Of a stretch of DNA of 64,000 bases, positions 32,248-41,421 are shown piece after piece. Every line of letters starts with the position of its first letter. Positions within the stretch are counted from its first letter, which is position 1. Made by a program: the position numbers and the translations under genes. The stretch comes from Actinoplanes octamycinicus (GTDB lineage: Bacteria > Actinomycetota > Actinomycetes > Mycobacteriales > Micromonosporaceae), in contig NZ_JACHNB010000001.1 in assembly GCF_014205225.1 (NCBI RefSeq), positions 4,011,501-4,075,500 on the forward strand. The letters are read 5' to 3'. Under the pieces are notes generated by a model. That model saw only the letters and a program-made list of their open reading frames with translations. It did no database searches and was not told where the DNA came from.

Positions 32248-33342
32248 ATGTTCAATAACGTCATTTTCGTGCGCCCGAAAACCGTTGCCGCCACCTTCGC
32301 CGCCGCTGCGCTCCTGCTCGGCGCCGGCGCCTGTGCCAAGAGCGAGGACTCCGGCAGCAGCGGCGGCGGCTCCAGCGCGGGCCCCGCCGCCACCCAGGTC
32401 GTCCAGTCCGCCGCGGCCGGCTCCGCCACCTGCACCGCGGAGCAGTACGGAGCCTCCAAGATCGACCTGAAGACGGCGCAGGTCGGGTTCTCCCAGTCGG
32501 AGAAGGAGGCGAACCCGTTCCGGATCGCGGAGACCCAGTCGATCAAGGACGAGGCCGCCAAGCTGGGCATCACCAACCTGAAGACCACGAACGCGAACTC
32601 GCAGTTCCCGAAGCAGATCGCCGACGTCGAGCAGATGATCGACGGCGGCGTGCAGCTGCTGATCATCGCGCCGCTCAACTCGGACGGCTGGGACTCGGTC
32701 TTCGCCAAGGCGTCGGCCAAGCACATCCCGATCATCACGATCGACCGGAAGATCAACGCCACCGCCTGCAAGGACTACCTGAGCTTCATCGGCTCGGACT
32801 TCGCCGAGCAGGGCAAGCGGGCCGCCGACGCGATGGCCAAGGCGCTGGGCAACAAGGGTGAGGTGGCGATCCTGCTGGGCTCGCCCGGCAACAACGTGAC
32901 CACGCTGCGGACCAGCGGCTTCAAGGACCAGATGGCGAAGATCGCGCCGGACATCAAGATCACCTTCGAGCAGACCGGCAACTTCTCCCGGGAGGACGGG
33001 CAGAAGGTCGCCGAGCAGTTGCTGCAGTCCAACCCGAAGATCAACGGCATCTACGGGGAGAACGACGAGATGGCCCTGGGTGCGATCACCGCGCTGAAGG
33101 GCGCCGGCAAGAAGGCCGGTGACGTGAAGATCGTGTCGATCGACGGCACCAAGGGCGCCGTCCAGGCGATCGCCGACGGCTGGATCTCCTCGGTCATCGA
33201 GTCGAACCCGCGCTTCGGCCCGCTGGCCTTCTCCACCGCGACCGACTTCTTCGGTGGCAAGCCGGTCGGCCAGGACATCATCATCCAGGACCGGGCCTAC
33301 GACGAGAGCAACGCCAAGACCGACCTGAGCAGCGCGTACTAA
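32248..33342 (+). CDS. Sugar ABC transporter substrate-binding lipoprotein (YtfQ-like)
   Basis: A 364-residue periplasmic-binding-protein type I fold with a lipoprotein signal (lipobox GAGAC, Cys29) and a Gly/Ser linker. Core motifs are TAQVGFSQSEKEANPFRIAE, IADVEQMIDGGVQLLIIAPLNSDGWD, IPIITIDRKIN and GIYGENDEMALGAITALKGAG, strongly like galactofuranose-binding YtfQ and its actinobacterial relatives. It captures a furanose or pentose sugar outside the cell and feeds the importer encoded next. Given the downstream AbfB-domain glycosidase, an L-arabinofuranosyl sugar is a fair guess. Confidence 0.9.
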   Translation: MFNNVIFVRPKTVAATFAAAALLLGAGACAKSEDSGSSGGGSSAGPAATQVVQSAAAGSATCTAEQYGASKIDLKTAQVGFSQSEKEANPFRIAETQSIKDEAAKLGITNLKTTNANSQFPKQIADVEQMIDGGVQLLIIAPLNSDGWDSVFAKASAKHIPIITIDRKINATACKDYLSFIGSDFAEQGKRAADAMAKALGNKGEVAILLGSPGNNVTTLRTSGFKDQMAKIAPDIKITFEQTGNFSREDGQKVAEQLLQSNPKINGIYGENDEMALGAITALKGAGKKAGDVKIVSIDGTKGAVQAIADGWISSVIESNPRFGPLAFSTATDFFGGKPVGQDIIIQDRAYDESNAKTDLSSAY

Positions 33343-33350
33343 GTGATCCT

Positions 33351-33381
33351 CCGGCGCCCGGCCTGGTCGGCCGGGCGCCGG
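33351..33381 (+). terminator. Intercistronic hairpin (attenuator) after the binding-protein gene
   Basis: 13-bp perfect arms CCGGCGCCCGGCC (33351-33363) and GGCCGGGCGCCGG (33369-33381) with a TGGTC loop, between binding-protein and ATPase genes. Such stems typically lower downstream expression so that binding protein is in excess. Confidence 0.7.
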
Positions 33382-33404
33382 TCCGGCACGGAGGAGGGCG
33401 GCGC

Positions 33405-34913
33405 ATGGCGCTGCTGGAAGTGGCCGGTGTCTCCAAGATCTTCCCGGGTGTGCGCGCGCTGGACGGGGTGTCCTTCACCCTGGATCCGGGTCAGGTGCAC
33501 GCGCTCGTGGGGGAGAACGGAGCCGGCAAGTCGACGTTGATCAAAGTACTCACCGGGGTCTACCAGCCGGACGGCGGCGAGCTGCGCTACCAGGGGGAAC
33601 CGGCCCGGTTCGGCACCCCGCTGGACGCCCAGCGCGCCGGGATCTCGACCATCTACCAGGAGGTCAACCTCGTCCCGCTGATGAGCGTGGCGCACAACCT
33701 GTTCCTCGGCCGCGAGCCCCGCAACCGGTTCGGGCTGCTGGACGAGGCCCGGATGGTGCACCAGGCCACCGAGATCCTGTCCGGTTACGGGGTCCGCGCC
33801 GACGTCCGCCGCCGGCTCGGCACCCTGCCGCTCGGCGCGCAGCAGATGGTCGCGCTGGCCCGGGCCGTGATGATCGACGCCAAGGTGGTGGTGATGGACG
33901 AGCCCACCTCGTCGCTGGAGCCGCGCGAGGTGGAGACGCTCTTCGGCGTGATCCGGGACCTGCACGCCCGGGGCATCGGCATCATCTATGTCTCGCACCG
34001 GCTGGACGAGCTCTACCAGATCTGCGACGCGGTCACCATTCTGCGCGACGGCAAGCTGGTGCACACCGGCCGGATGGCCGACCTGGAGCGCCGCAAGCTG
34101 GTCTCGCTGATGCTGGGCCGGGAGTTCGGTGCGGACTTCACCAGCTTCACCGAGGTGCCGGTGCGCGACGAGACCGGCGAGCCGGTGCTGAGGGTGACCG
34201 GCCTGACCAGCCGGCCGCGGCTCGACGACATCAGTTTCGAGGTACGCCCCGGCGAGGTGGTCGGGCTCGGCGGCCTGCTCGGCGCCGGCCGCAGCGAGAC
34301 GGTCAAGGCGATCGGCGGCGCCTACCCGGTGGACGCCGGCGAGATCGAGGTGGACGGCGTCAAGCTGGGCAAGCCGAGCACGGTCCACGCGGTCAGGGCC
34401 GGCGTGGCCACCCAGCCGGAGGACCGCAAGGCGGAGGGCATCGTCCCGGGACTGTCCATCCGGGACAACATCGCGCTGGCCATCCTGCCCCGGATGACGC
34501 GCTTCGGCCTGGTCAGCGACCGGAAGATCGACGAGGTCGTGGACACCTACATGAAGCGGCTGCGGATCAAGGCGTCCAGCCCGCACCAGGTGGTCGGCGA
34601 TCTGTCCGGCGGCAACCAGCAGAAGGTGCTGCTGGCCCGGCTGCTCGCCACCGGCCCCAAGGTGCTGCTGCTCGACGAGCCGACCCGGGGCATCGACGTC
34701 GGCGCCAAGGCCGAGGTGCAGGCGCTGATCGACGAGCTGGCCGGCGAGGGGCTCGGCGTCGTGCTGGTCTCCTCGGACGCCGAGGAGCTGGTCGAGGGCG
34801 CCCACCGGGTGGTGGTGCTGCGCGACGGCGCGGTGGTCGGCACCCTGACCGGCGACCGGGTGACCACCGAGGCCCTGATGGCCACGATCGCGGAGGCCGC
34901 GGATGACCACTGA
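33405..34913 (+). CDS. Sugar ABC transporter ATP-binding protein (two ABC domains)
   Basis: A 502-residue tandem ABC protein of the RbsA/YtfR type. The first domain has Walker A GENGAGKST, Q-loop YQEVNLVP, signature LPLGAQQMV (degenerate) and Walker B VVVMDEPTSSL. The second has GLLGAGRSET as a degenerate Walker A, signature LSGGNQQK and Walker B VLLLDEPTRGID. This asymmetry is usual for carbohydrate-uptake-2 importers. It starts at ATG 33405 after GGAGGAGGG and overlaps the first permease gene by 11 nt. Confidence 0.94.
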   Translation: MALLEVAGVSKIFPGVRALDGVSFTLDPGQVHALVGENGAGKSTLIKVLTGVYQPDGGELRYQGEPARFGTPLDAQRAGISTIYQEVNLVPLMSVAHNLFLGREPRNRFGLLDEARMVHQATEILSGYGVRADVRRRLGTLPLGAQQMVALARAVMIDAKVVVMDEPTSSLEPREVETLFGVIRDLHARGIGIIYVSHRLDELYQICDAVTILRDGKLVHTGRMADLERRKLVSLMLGREFGADFTSFTEVPVRDETGEPVLRVTGLTSRPRLDDISFEVRPGEVVGLGGLLGAGRSETVKAIGGAYPVDAGEIEVDGVKLGKPSTVHAVRAGVATQPEDRKAEGIVPGLSIRDNIALAILPRMTRFGLVSDRKIDEVVDTYMKRLRIKASSPHQVVGDLSGGNQQKVLLARLLATGPKVLLLDEPTRGIDVGAKAEVQALIDELAGEGLGVVLVSSDAEELVEGAHRVVVLRDGAVVGTLTGDRVTTEALMATIAEAADDH

Positions 34914-35862
34914 CGCTCTCGCCCGCCCGCGGTGGGCGGTCAACAAGGCCTGGCTGCCGAAGTACGGCGTCTACGCCGCGATCCTGCTGCTGATCCTCTA
35001 CAACGTCGCGTTCACGCCGTACTTCCTGACCCTGAGCAACCTGCGGATCCAGCTGATCCAGGCGGCGCCGGTGGTGATCGTCGCGATGGGCATGGCCCTG
35101 GTGATCGGCACCGAGGGCATCGACCTGTCGGTCGGCTCGGTGATGGCGCTGGCCGCCGCGCTGATCCCGCTCTACCTGGGCTACGGCGTGATCGCCGCGA
35201 TCGCCGTCTCGCTGCTGGCCGGCGTCGCGGTCGGCCTGGCCAACGGCGTGCTGGTGGCGAAGGTCGGTCTGCAACCGATCGTGGCCACGCTGGCGTTGTT
35301 CGTCGGCGGCCGCGGCCTGGCCGTGGTGATCTCCGGCGGTCAGCTCAAGGACGTCCGCAACGAGGACTTCCTCTACCTCGGCTCCGGTGACCTGCTCGGC
35401 GTGCCGGTGCTGGTGTGGATCGCCGCGCTGCTGGTGCTGGTGGTCGCGTTCGTGATCCGGCGTACCGTCTTCGGCCGTCGGCTGCTCGCCATCGGCGGCA
35501 ACCGGCCCGCCGCCGAGCTGGCCGGCCTGCCGGTCAAGCGGGTGCTGATCGGGGTCTACGTGCTCTGCGCGGTGCTCGCCTCGATCGCCGGGCTGCTCTC
35601 CGTCGCCCGGATCCAGTCCAGCGACGCCTCGGCGGTCGGCCTGCTGATCGAGCTGTCCGCGATCACCGCGGTGGTGGTCGGCGGCACCCCGCTCACCGGC
35701 GGCCGGGTCCGGGTGCTCGGCACCGTGGCCGGCGCGCTGCTCATGCAACTGGTGGTCGCCACCATGATCAAACACGATCTCCCGCCGTCCACCACCGAGA
35801 TGGTGCAGGCCGTGATCATCCTGGTCGCGGTCTACGTGGCCCGGGAGAGGAGGACCCGGTGA
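34903..35862 (+). CDS. Sugar ABC transporter permease (YtfT-like)
   Basis: A 319-residue permease of the RbsC/YtfT family with about ten helices and the family motif GTEGIDLSVGSVMALAAAL. The EAA-like loop is seen in RLLAIGGNRPAAELAGLPVKR, and the C-terminal TAVVVGGTPLTGGRVRVLGTVAGALLMQL region is intact. It pairs with the next permease to form the heterodimeric channel. The start overlaps the ATPase gene by 11 nt, indicating coupling. Confidence 0.93.
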   Translation: MTTDALARPRWAVNKAWLPKYGVYAAILLLILYNVAFTPYFLTLSNLRIQLIQAAPVVIVAMGMALVIGTEGIDLSVGSVMALAAALIPLYLGYGVIAAIAVSLLAGVAVGLANGVLVAKVGLQPIVATLALFVGGRGLAVVISGGQLKDVRNEDFLYLGSGDLLGVPVLVWIAALLVLVVAFVIRRTVFGRRLLAIGGNRPAAELAGLPVKRVLIGVYVLCAVLASIAGLLSVARIQSSDASAVGLLIELSAITAVVVGGTPLTGGRVRVLGTVAGALLMQLVVATMIKHDLPPSTTEMVQAVIILVAVYVARERRTR

Positions 35863-36842
35863 CCATGTCCGCCACACTTCCCGCCAACCCCGGCCGGATG
35901 GCCGGCGTGGTGCAGCGCCAGGGCGCGCTGGCCGTGCTGTTCGCCGTGGTGGTGGTCAGCCTCGCCCTGTTCCCCGGCTTCCGCAGTGTGGACAACGCCG
36001 GGACGATCCTGATCGCGGCGGCCCCGCCGATGCTGATCGCGCTCGGGATGACCTTCGTGATCATCACGGGCGGCATCGACCTGTCGGTCGGCTCGCTCTA
36101 CGCGCTCGGTGGCGTGGTCGCCGCCTGGGCCTCGCCGTACGGGTTCGTCGCCGCGCTGGCCGCGCCGCTGCTGCTGTGCGGGGCGATCGGCGTACTGAAC
36201 GGGGTGTTGATCTCCCGAACCGGGATGGCGCCGTTCATCGTGACCCTGGCCTCGCTGCTCGGCGCCCGCGGCCTGATGCGCAGCATCAGCGACGAGGGCT
36301 CGACCACCTACCTGGTCGAGAACGACGCCTTCCACCGGATCGGCACCGGCTCGCTGCTCGGCGTCGGCATCCAGGTCTGGCTGGCCGCGGTCCTGGTCGT
36401 CCTGGGCGTGCTGCTGCTCAACCGCACCCGGTTCGGCCACGGGGTGCAGGCGATCGGCGGCAGCGAGGACGCCGCCGCGCTGATGGGCCTGCCGGTGCGC
36501 CGGATCAAGGTCTGGGTCTACCTGCTCTCCGGCCTGCTCGCCGGGCTGGCCGGCGCGATCAACGCGGCCAAGCTCGGCTCCGGCGTCACCGTCCTCGGCA
36601 GCGGCATGGAACTCGACGCCATCGCCGCCGTGGTGATCGGCGGCACTCTGCTCACCGGCGGCGCCGGATCCATCGCCGGCACGGTCGCGGGTGTGTTGCT
36701 GCTCGGCGTCATCCAGAACCTGATCAACCAGAACGGTGACGTCAACAGCAACTGGCAACAGGTGATCAGCGGCGCGTTCCTCGCCGCTGTGGTGGTGGCC
36801 CAGACCTACCTGGCCCGGGCCAGACGCACGAAATCCCCCTAA
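35859..36842 (+). CDS. Sugar ABC transporter permease (YjfF-like)
   Basis: A 327-residue second permease with the same family motif, ITGGIDLSVGSLYALGG, the loop HGVQAIGGSEDAAALMGLPVRR and VIGGTLLTGGAGSIAGTVAG. I start it at GTG 35859, which overlaps the previous stop (GTGA) and has GAGAGGAGGA 5 nt upstream; ATG 35865 would be too far from that site. With the YtfT-like subunit it completes the importer. The glycosidase gene begins 8 nt after the stop. Confidence 0.92.
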   Translation: MTMSATLPANPGRMAGVVQRQGALAVLFAVVVVSLALFPGFRSVDNAGTILIAAAPPMLIALGMTFVIITGGIDLSVGSLYALGGVVAAWASPYGFVAALAAPLLLCGAIGVLNGVLISRTGMAPFIVTLASLLGARGLMRSISDEGSTTYLVENDAFHRIGTGSLLGVGIQVWLAAVLVVLGVLLLNRTRFGHGVQAIGGSEDAAALMGLPVRRIKVWVYLLSGLLAGLAGAINAAKLGSGVTVLGSGMELDAIAAVVIGGTLLTGGAGSIAGTVAGVLLLGVIQNLINQNGDVNSNWQQVISGAFLAAVVVAQTYLARARRTKSP

Positions 36843-36850
36843 GGAGTCAG

Positions 36851-39622
36851 ATGCGCCGCCTCGTCCTCCGAGCGGTGGCCGCATTCGCGCTGGTCGCCGG
36901 TGGCATCGTGGCCACCGGCGGGCCGGCCGCGGCCGTCACCCCCAAGACGCCTCCGCTCACCACGCCGTGGACCAACCAGGTCTCCACGACGAACCCGCTC
37001 CCCGAGTACCCCCGCCCGCAGATGACCCGTCCGGACTGGCAGTCGCTCAACGGCGAGTGGCAGTTCCTCAATCCGACCACTGTGGACCGCAACGCCGCGC
37101 CGCCGATCGGGCAGGCCCTGCCGGAGCGGATCCTGGTGCCCTACCCGGTGGAGTCCGCGCTCTCCGGGATCATGCGCAACGACGACCGGGACCTGATGTT
37201 CTACCGCCGGACCTTCACCGTGCCGGCCGGGTGGGCCGGGCGGCGGGTGCAGCTGCACTTCGGCGCGGTCGACTACGAGGCCACGGTCTGGGTCAACGGC
37301 CGGCAGGTGACCACCCACAAGGGCGGCTACGACCGGTTCGAGGTGGACGTCACCGACGCGCTGAACGGCGGCACCAACGAGATCATCGTGCGGGTCTACG
37401 ACCCGACCAACGGCCGGGGCGAGGAGCAGCCGGCCGGCAAGCAGACCACCAACCCGAGCGGCATCTTCTACACGCCGAGCTCGGGGATCTGGCAGACGGT
37501 GTGGCTGGAGCCGACCGCCCCGTCGTCGATCTACTCGGTCGACATCTATCCGAACATCGCCGCCAAGACGGTCCGGGTGCGGGTGTTCACCCGCGGCGAT
37601 GTCACCGGGTTCAGTGCCTTCGCCGAATCCATGGCGGGCTCGACGGTCGTCGGCAGCGCCACGGGTGGCTTCACCGAGTTCACCGTCCCGGTGCCCAGCC
37701 CGCGCCTGTGGTCGCCGGACGACCCCTACCTCTACAACCTGCGCGTCTCGCTGCGTACCGCGTCCGGCGTCACCGTCGACCAGGTGACCAGCTACTTCGG
37801 CATGCGTGAGGTCGGCACCAAGGTGGTCAACGGGGTGCTCCGGCCGACCCTGAACGGCGAGTTCGTCTTCCAGGCCGGCACCCTCGACCAGGGTTTCTGG
37901 CCGGACGGGCTGTACACCGCGCCCACCGACGCGGCGCTCGCCTTCGACCTGCAGAAGCACAAGGACCTGGGCTTCACCATGGTCCGCAAGCACATCAAGG
38001 TGGAACCCGCCCGCTGGTACTACTGGGCGGACCGGCTCGGCCTGCTGGTCTGGCAGGACATCCCGTCCGGGGGTGACGACACCAAGACCGCCGCGCAGAT
38101 CGCCGAGTACGAGAAGGAAGCCCGCGAGATCGTCGACGAGCACCGGTTCAGCCCGGCGGTGATCACCTACGTCCCGTTCAACGAGGGCTGGGGCGAGTGG
38201 AACCTGGCCGACACCCAGCGGATCACCCGGGACCTGAAGAACTACGACCCGACCCGGCTGATGAACCCGCACAGCGGCTTCAACTGCTGCGCCTCCAAGG
38301 GCGACCCCGGCACCGGGGACATGATCGACTGGCACATCTACACCGGACCGGACTCACCCACGCCCAGCTCGTCCCGCGTGGCGATCCTCGGCGAGTTCGG
38401 CGGGCTCGGCCTGCGCACGCCGGGGCACGAGTACAGCCCGAACGGGCAGTTCTTCGCGTACGAGCAGATGTCCTCGAACGCCCAGCTCAACGACCGGTTC
38501 ACCGGGATGATCCGGGACTCCGAGCGGCTGATGACCTCGAAGGGCCTGTCCGGCTTCGTCTACACCGAGATCACCGACGTGGAGGGCGAGTACAACGGGC
38601 TGCTCACCTACGACCGCCAGGTGCAGAAGGTGGACACCGGCCAGGTCCGCACCGCGCTGACCAACCTGATCAACGCGTCGAAGAACCTGAACGCGGCGGT
38701 CCCGCTCACCCTCGGGCACGTCCGGTCGTTCCAGGTGACCAACCCCGGGCTGACGAACCGCTACCTGCGGCACGCGAACTCGCTGGCCCGTACCGACGTG
38801 ATCGCCGGGGACACCGCGCGGCAGGACGCGTCGTTCCGTACCGTCGCGGGTCTGGCCGACCCGCACTGCTACTCGTTCGAGGCGGTCAACTTCCCGGGCA
38901 GGTTCCTGCGGCACGCGGCCGGCCAGGTCCGGATCGACTCGGACACCGGCGGCACGTTCCGGGCCGACGCCACCTGGTGCTCGCGTGCCGGGCTGGCGGC
39001 CGGCGGCACGTCGTTCGCGTCGTACAACTTCCCGGGCTCGTTCCTCCGGCACCAATCGGAGAACGTGGTCCTCGGGGCGAACGACGGCAGCGCGCAGTTC
39101 GCCGCCGACGCCACCTGGAACGTGAGCAACCCGGCGCAGTGGCGCAGCTCGGTCGTCCTGCCGTTCGACGTGCGGCGCTCGCTGCAGGTCACCACGTGGG
39201 GCTACACCGACCGTTACCTGCGGCACGCGAACAGCCTGGGCTGGACCGAGCACGTCGACGCGGGAAGCGGCGCCCTGCTCAAGCAGGACGCCACCTTCAC
39301 CCTGCGGCACGGTCTGGCCGACTCGTCCTGCTACTCCTTCGAGTCGGTCAACTTCCCGGGCCAGTTCCTCCGGCACGCCGACAGCCGGATCCGGCTGGCC
39401 GGCAACGACGGCTCGGCGCTGTTCGCCGCGGACGCCACCTTCTGTGCCCGCCCGGGTCTGGGCGGTACCGGGGTGACCTTCGAGTCGATCAACTTCCCGG
39501 GCAGCTACCTGCGCCACTACGACTCCCAGGCGTGGATCTCGGCCGGCGTCGGCGCCGACCGGAACCGTCCGCAGCAGCTTTCCGCGGACGCTTCCTGGAC
39601 CGTGGCAGCGGCCTGGTCCTAG
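36851..39622 (+). CDS. Secreted GH2-family glycosidase with two AbfB-like carbohydrate-binding modules
   Basis: A 923-residue exported enzyme. A Sec signal ends around AAAVTP (residue about 30). The GH2 domains follow: sugar-binding jelly roll (SLNGEWQFL, VNGRQVTTHKGGYDRFEVDV), immunoglobulin-like domain, and the TIM barrel with acid/base Glu445 in FNEGWGEW and nucleophile Glu515 in LGEFGG. From about residue 618 two tandem AbfB-type beta-trefoil modules follow (FQVTNPG...RYLRHANS and LQVTTWGYTDRYLRHANS), each with repeated NFPG-x-(F/Y)LRH motifs. AbfB modules bind arabinofuranosyl side chains. With the importer upstream it forms a degrade-and-import unit; exact glycosidic specificity is unknown. 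Confidence 0.9.
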   Translation: MRRLVLRAVAAFALVAGGIVATGGPAAAVTPKTPPLTTPWTNQVSTTNPLPEYPRPQMTRPDWQSLNGEWQFLNPTTVDRNAAPPIGQALPERILVPYPVESALSGIMRNDDRDLMFYRRTFTVPAGWAGRRVQLHFGAVDYEATVWVNGRQVTTHKGGYDRFEVDVTDALNGGTNEIIVRVYDPTNGRGEEQPAGKQTTNPSGIFYTPSSGIWQTVWLEPTAPSSIYSVDIYPNIAAKTVRVRVFTRGDVTGFSAFAESMAGSTVVGSATGGFTEFTVPVPSPRLWSPDDPYLYNLRVSLRTASGVTVDQVTSYFGMREVGTKVVNGVLRPTLNGEFVFQAGTLDQGFWPDGLYTAPTDAALAFDLQKHKDLGFTMVRKHIKVEPARWYYWADRLGLLVWQDIPSGGDDTKTAAQIAEYEKEAREIVDEHRFSPAVITYVPFNEGWGEWNLADTQRITRDLKNYDPTRLMNPHSGFNCCASKGDPGTGDMIDWHIYTGPDSPTPSSSRVAILGEFGGLGLRTPGHEYSPNGQFFAYEQMSSNAQLNDRFTGMIRDSERLMTSKGLSGFVYTEITDVEGEYNGLLTYDRQVQKVDTGQVRTALTNLINASKNLNAAVPLTLGHVRSFQVTNPGLTNRYLRHANSLARTDVIAGDTARQDASFRTVAGLADPHCYSFEAVNFPGRFLRHAAGQVRIDSDTGGTFRADATWCSRAGLAAGGTSFASYNFPGSFLRHQSENVVLGANDGSAQFAADATWNVSNPAQWRSSVVLPFDVRRSLQVTTWGYTDRYLRHANSLGWTEHVDAGSGALLKQDATFTLRHGLADSSCYSFESVNFPGQFLRHADSRIRLAGNDGSALFAADATFCARPGLGGTGVTFESINFPGSYLRHYDSQAWISAGVGADRNRPQQLSADASWTVAAAWS

Positions 39623-40521
39623 AAGCCGATCTCGGCGGCGAGCGGCCGGTGGTCGCTCGCCGTCGGGGGCAGAGCCCGCAGCCGGGTCACCCGCATCGAC
39701 CGGGTCAGCACCTGGTCGATGCGGGCGACCGGGGCGGCGGCCGGCCAGGTGAAGGCGAAGTCGGCCGGTAGTGGTGTCGTCGACGAGGCGATCGGACGGA
39801 GACCGCGGTCGTCCACGGTGGTGTTCAGGTCCCCGAGCACGATCAGCCGGGGGATCGGCTCGGCGGCGATCAGGGCGCCGAGCTTACCGGCGGCCTCGTC
39901 CCGGCGTGCCGAACGGAATCCGCCTGCCGTGATCCGGACGGACGGCAGGTGGGCGACGAACACCGCGATGTCGCCCGATGGCGTGTGGGCGACAGCCCGC
40001 AGCCCTCGGTTCCAGTCCGGACCGAGGTCGTGCGGCCGGATGTCGGCCGCGGCCGCGGCCGACAGCGGGAACCGGGACCACAGGGCGACCGTCCCCTGGA
40101 CCGTGTGGAACGGCAGCTCGGCGTCGAGCACGCTCGCGTAGGCCGGCGCCGCCGAGGGCAGCAGCTCCTCCAGCGCGACCAGGTCCGGATGCGCCGCGAG
40201 CAGCGCGCGGGCGGTGCCGGCCGGGTCCGGGTTCTCGTCGCTGACGTTGTGCTGCATCGCGATCAGACCGGCGGCCGGGGTGTCCCTGGGCAGCAGGTGC
40301 CCGCCGAACGGGATCAGCCAGGCGGCCAGCGGCAGCAGCGCGGCGGCCAGGCCGAGCAGTGAGCGCCGCACTGCGGCCAGGGCGAGCAGCGCCGGAACGG
40401 CCAGCACGAGCCACGGCAGGAACGCCTCGATCAGGCTGCCGAGATTGCCCAGCGCGTTCGGCACGAGGCGGTGCGCCAGCAGGAGTGTGGCGGTGACCAC
40501 AGCGGCACACAAGATCGGCAT
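39619..40521 (-). CDS. Membrane-anchored endonuclease/exonuclease/phosphatase-family protein
   Basis: A 300-residue protein with two to three N-terminal helices, then an EEP domain with QHNVSDENPD, the catalytic-site Glu in DLVALEELLPS, HLPSVRITAGG, LGDLNTTVDD and the terminal TASDHRPLAAEI (catalytic Asp-His). These proteins are phosphodiesterases acting on lipids or nucleic acids; this topology places the domain outside the membrane. The gene is convergent with the GH2 gene (4-nt overlap) and divergent from the alpha/beta hydrolase. The MarR-type operator at 40536 lies 15 nt before its ATG. Confidence 0.87.
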   Translation of the reverse strand: MPILCAAVVTATLLLAHRLVPNALGNLGSLIEAFLPWLVLAVPALLALAAVRRSLLGLAAALLPLAAWLIPFGGHLLPRDTPAAGLIAMQHNVSDENPDPAGTARALLAAHPDLVALEELLPSAAPAYASVLDAELPFHTVQGTVALWSRFPLSAAAAADIRPHDLGPDWNRGLRAVAHTPSGDIAVFVAHLPSVRITAGGFRSARRDEAAGKLGALIAAEPIPRLIVLGDLNTTVDDRGLRPIASSTTPLPADFAFTWPAAAPVARIDQVLTRSMRVTRLRALPPTASDHRPLAAEIGF

Positions 40522-40535
40522 CGCGTGATGTTACC

Positions 40536-40555
40536 TTATTTCGCATGCGAAATAA
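40536..40555. promoter_or_regulatory. 20-bp perfect palindrome operator over the hydrolase start codon
   Basis: TTATTTCGCATGCGAAATAA is a perfect palindrome with AT-rich flanks in GC-rich DNA, and its centre contains ATG 40545. TACCTT (40532-40537, plus) and TAAGGT (40533-40538, minus) are -10-like boxes for the two divergent genes, overlapping the left arm. The MarR protein encoded two genes downstream is the likely ligand. Confidence 0.8.
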
Positions 40556-41417
40556 CGAGACGGTACGGATCCCGGTCGCCACCGGCGGTGCCATCACGGC
40601 CACGCTGTTCTCGCCCGATGCGCCGGCCGCCGTCCTCGTCCTGCACCCGGCGACCGCGACCCCGCAGCGCTTCTATGCCGCCTTCGCCGACTACCTGGCC
40701 GACCACGGGATCGCCACGGTCACCTACGACTACCGGGGCACCGGCCAGTCCGGCCACCCGCGCGACCACCGTGACGTCGGCATGCGCGACTGGATCGGGG
40801 TGGACGCGCCGGCCGTCGCGGCCTGGGCCCGGGACCGGTTCCCCGGCCTGCCCCGGCTCGCCCTCGGGCACAGCCTGGGCGGGCACGTCATCGCGCTCGG
40901 CGCGGCCGGCACCGACCTGGCCGCCTCGGTCATCGTCGCCTCGCACGTGGCCGCGATCCGCACCATCCCGAGCCGGATGGAGCGGTTCCGGGTCCGCCTG
41001 CTGCTGCACCTGCTCGGCCCGCTGGCCGGCCGCTTCTACGGCTACGTGCCGGCCCGCCGCCTCGGACTCGGCGAGGACCTGCCGTCCGCCGCGATGGCCG
41101 AGTGGGGCGGCTGGACCCGGATGGACAACTACTTCTTCGACGATCCGTCGATGCGCGCCCGGGACCGGGCCGCGACCCTGACCGGCCCGGTCCTGGCCGT
41201 CGGCACCTCGGACGACCCGTGGTCCACGCCGGGCCAGATGGACGCGCTCACCACCTACCTGACCGGCGCCGAGGTGGAGCGGCGGACCTTCACGCCGGCC
41301 GCCGCCGGGGTGCCGATGATCGGGCATCACGGGCTGCTGCGCCGCACCGTGCGTGACGCGGTCTGGCCGGAACTGGTGGCCTGGTTGCACGCCCACGCGG
41401 CGAAGGCGACAAGATGA
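40545..41417 (+). CDS. Alpha/beta hydrolase
   Basis: A 290-residue serine-hydrolase-fold protein with the oxyanion/cap start (ATLFSPDAPAAVLVLHPA), YDYRGTGQSGHP, the nucleophile elbow GHSLGGH, and a C-terminal GHHGLLRR His. No Shine-Dalgarno precedes the ATG, which lies in the palindromic operator 7 nt after a TACCTT box, so the mRNA is probably leaderless. It is followed 4 nt later by the MarR gene, giving an autoregulated pair. The substrate is unknown. Confidence 0.85.
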   Translation: MRNNETVRIPVATGGAITATLFSPDAPAAVLVLHPATATPQRFYAAFADYLADHGIATVTYDYRGTGQSGHPRDHRDVGMRDWIGVDAPAVAAWARDRFPGLPRLALGHSLGGHVIALGAAGTDLAASVIVASHVAAIRTIPSRMERFRVRLLLHLLGPLAGRFYGYVPARRLGLGEDLPSAAMAEWGGWTRMDNYFFDDPSMRARDRAATLTGPVLAVGTSDDPWSTPGQMDALTTYLTGAEVERRTFTPAAAGVPMIGHHGLLRRTVRDAVWPELVAWLHAHAAKATR

Positions 41418-41421
41418 CCGC

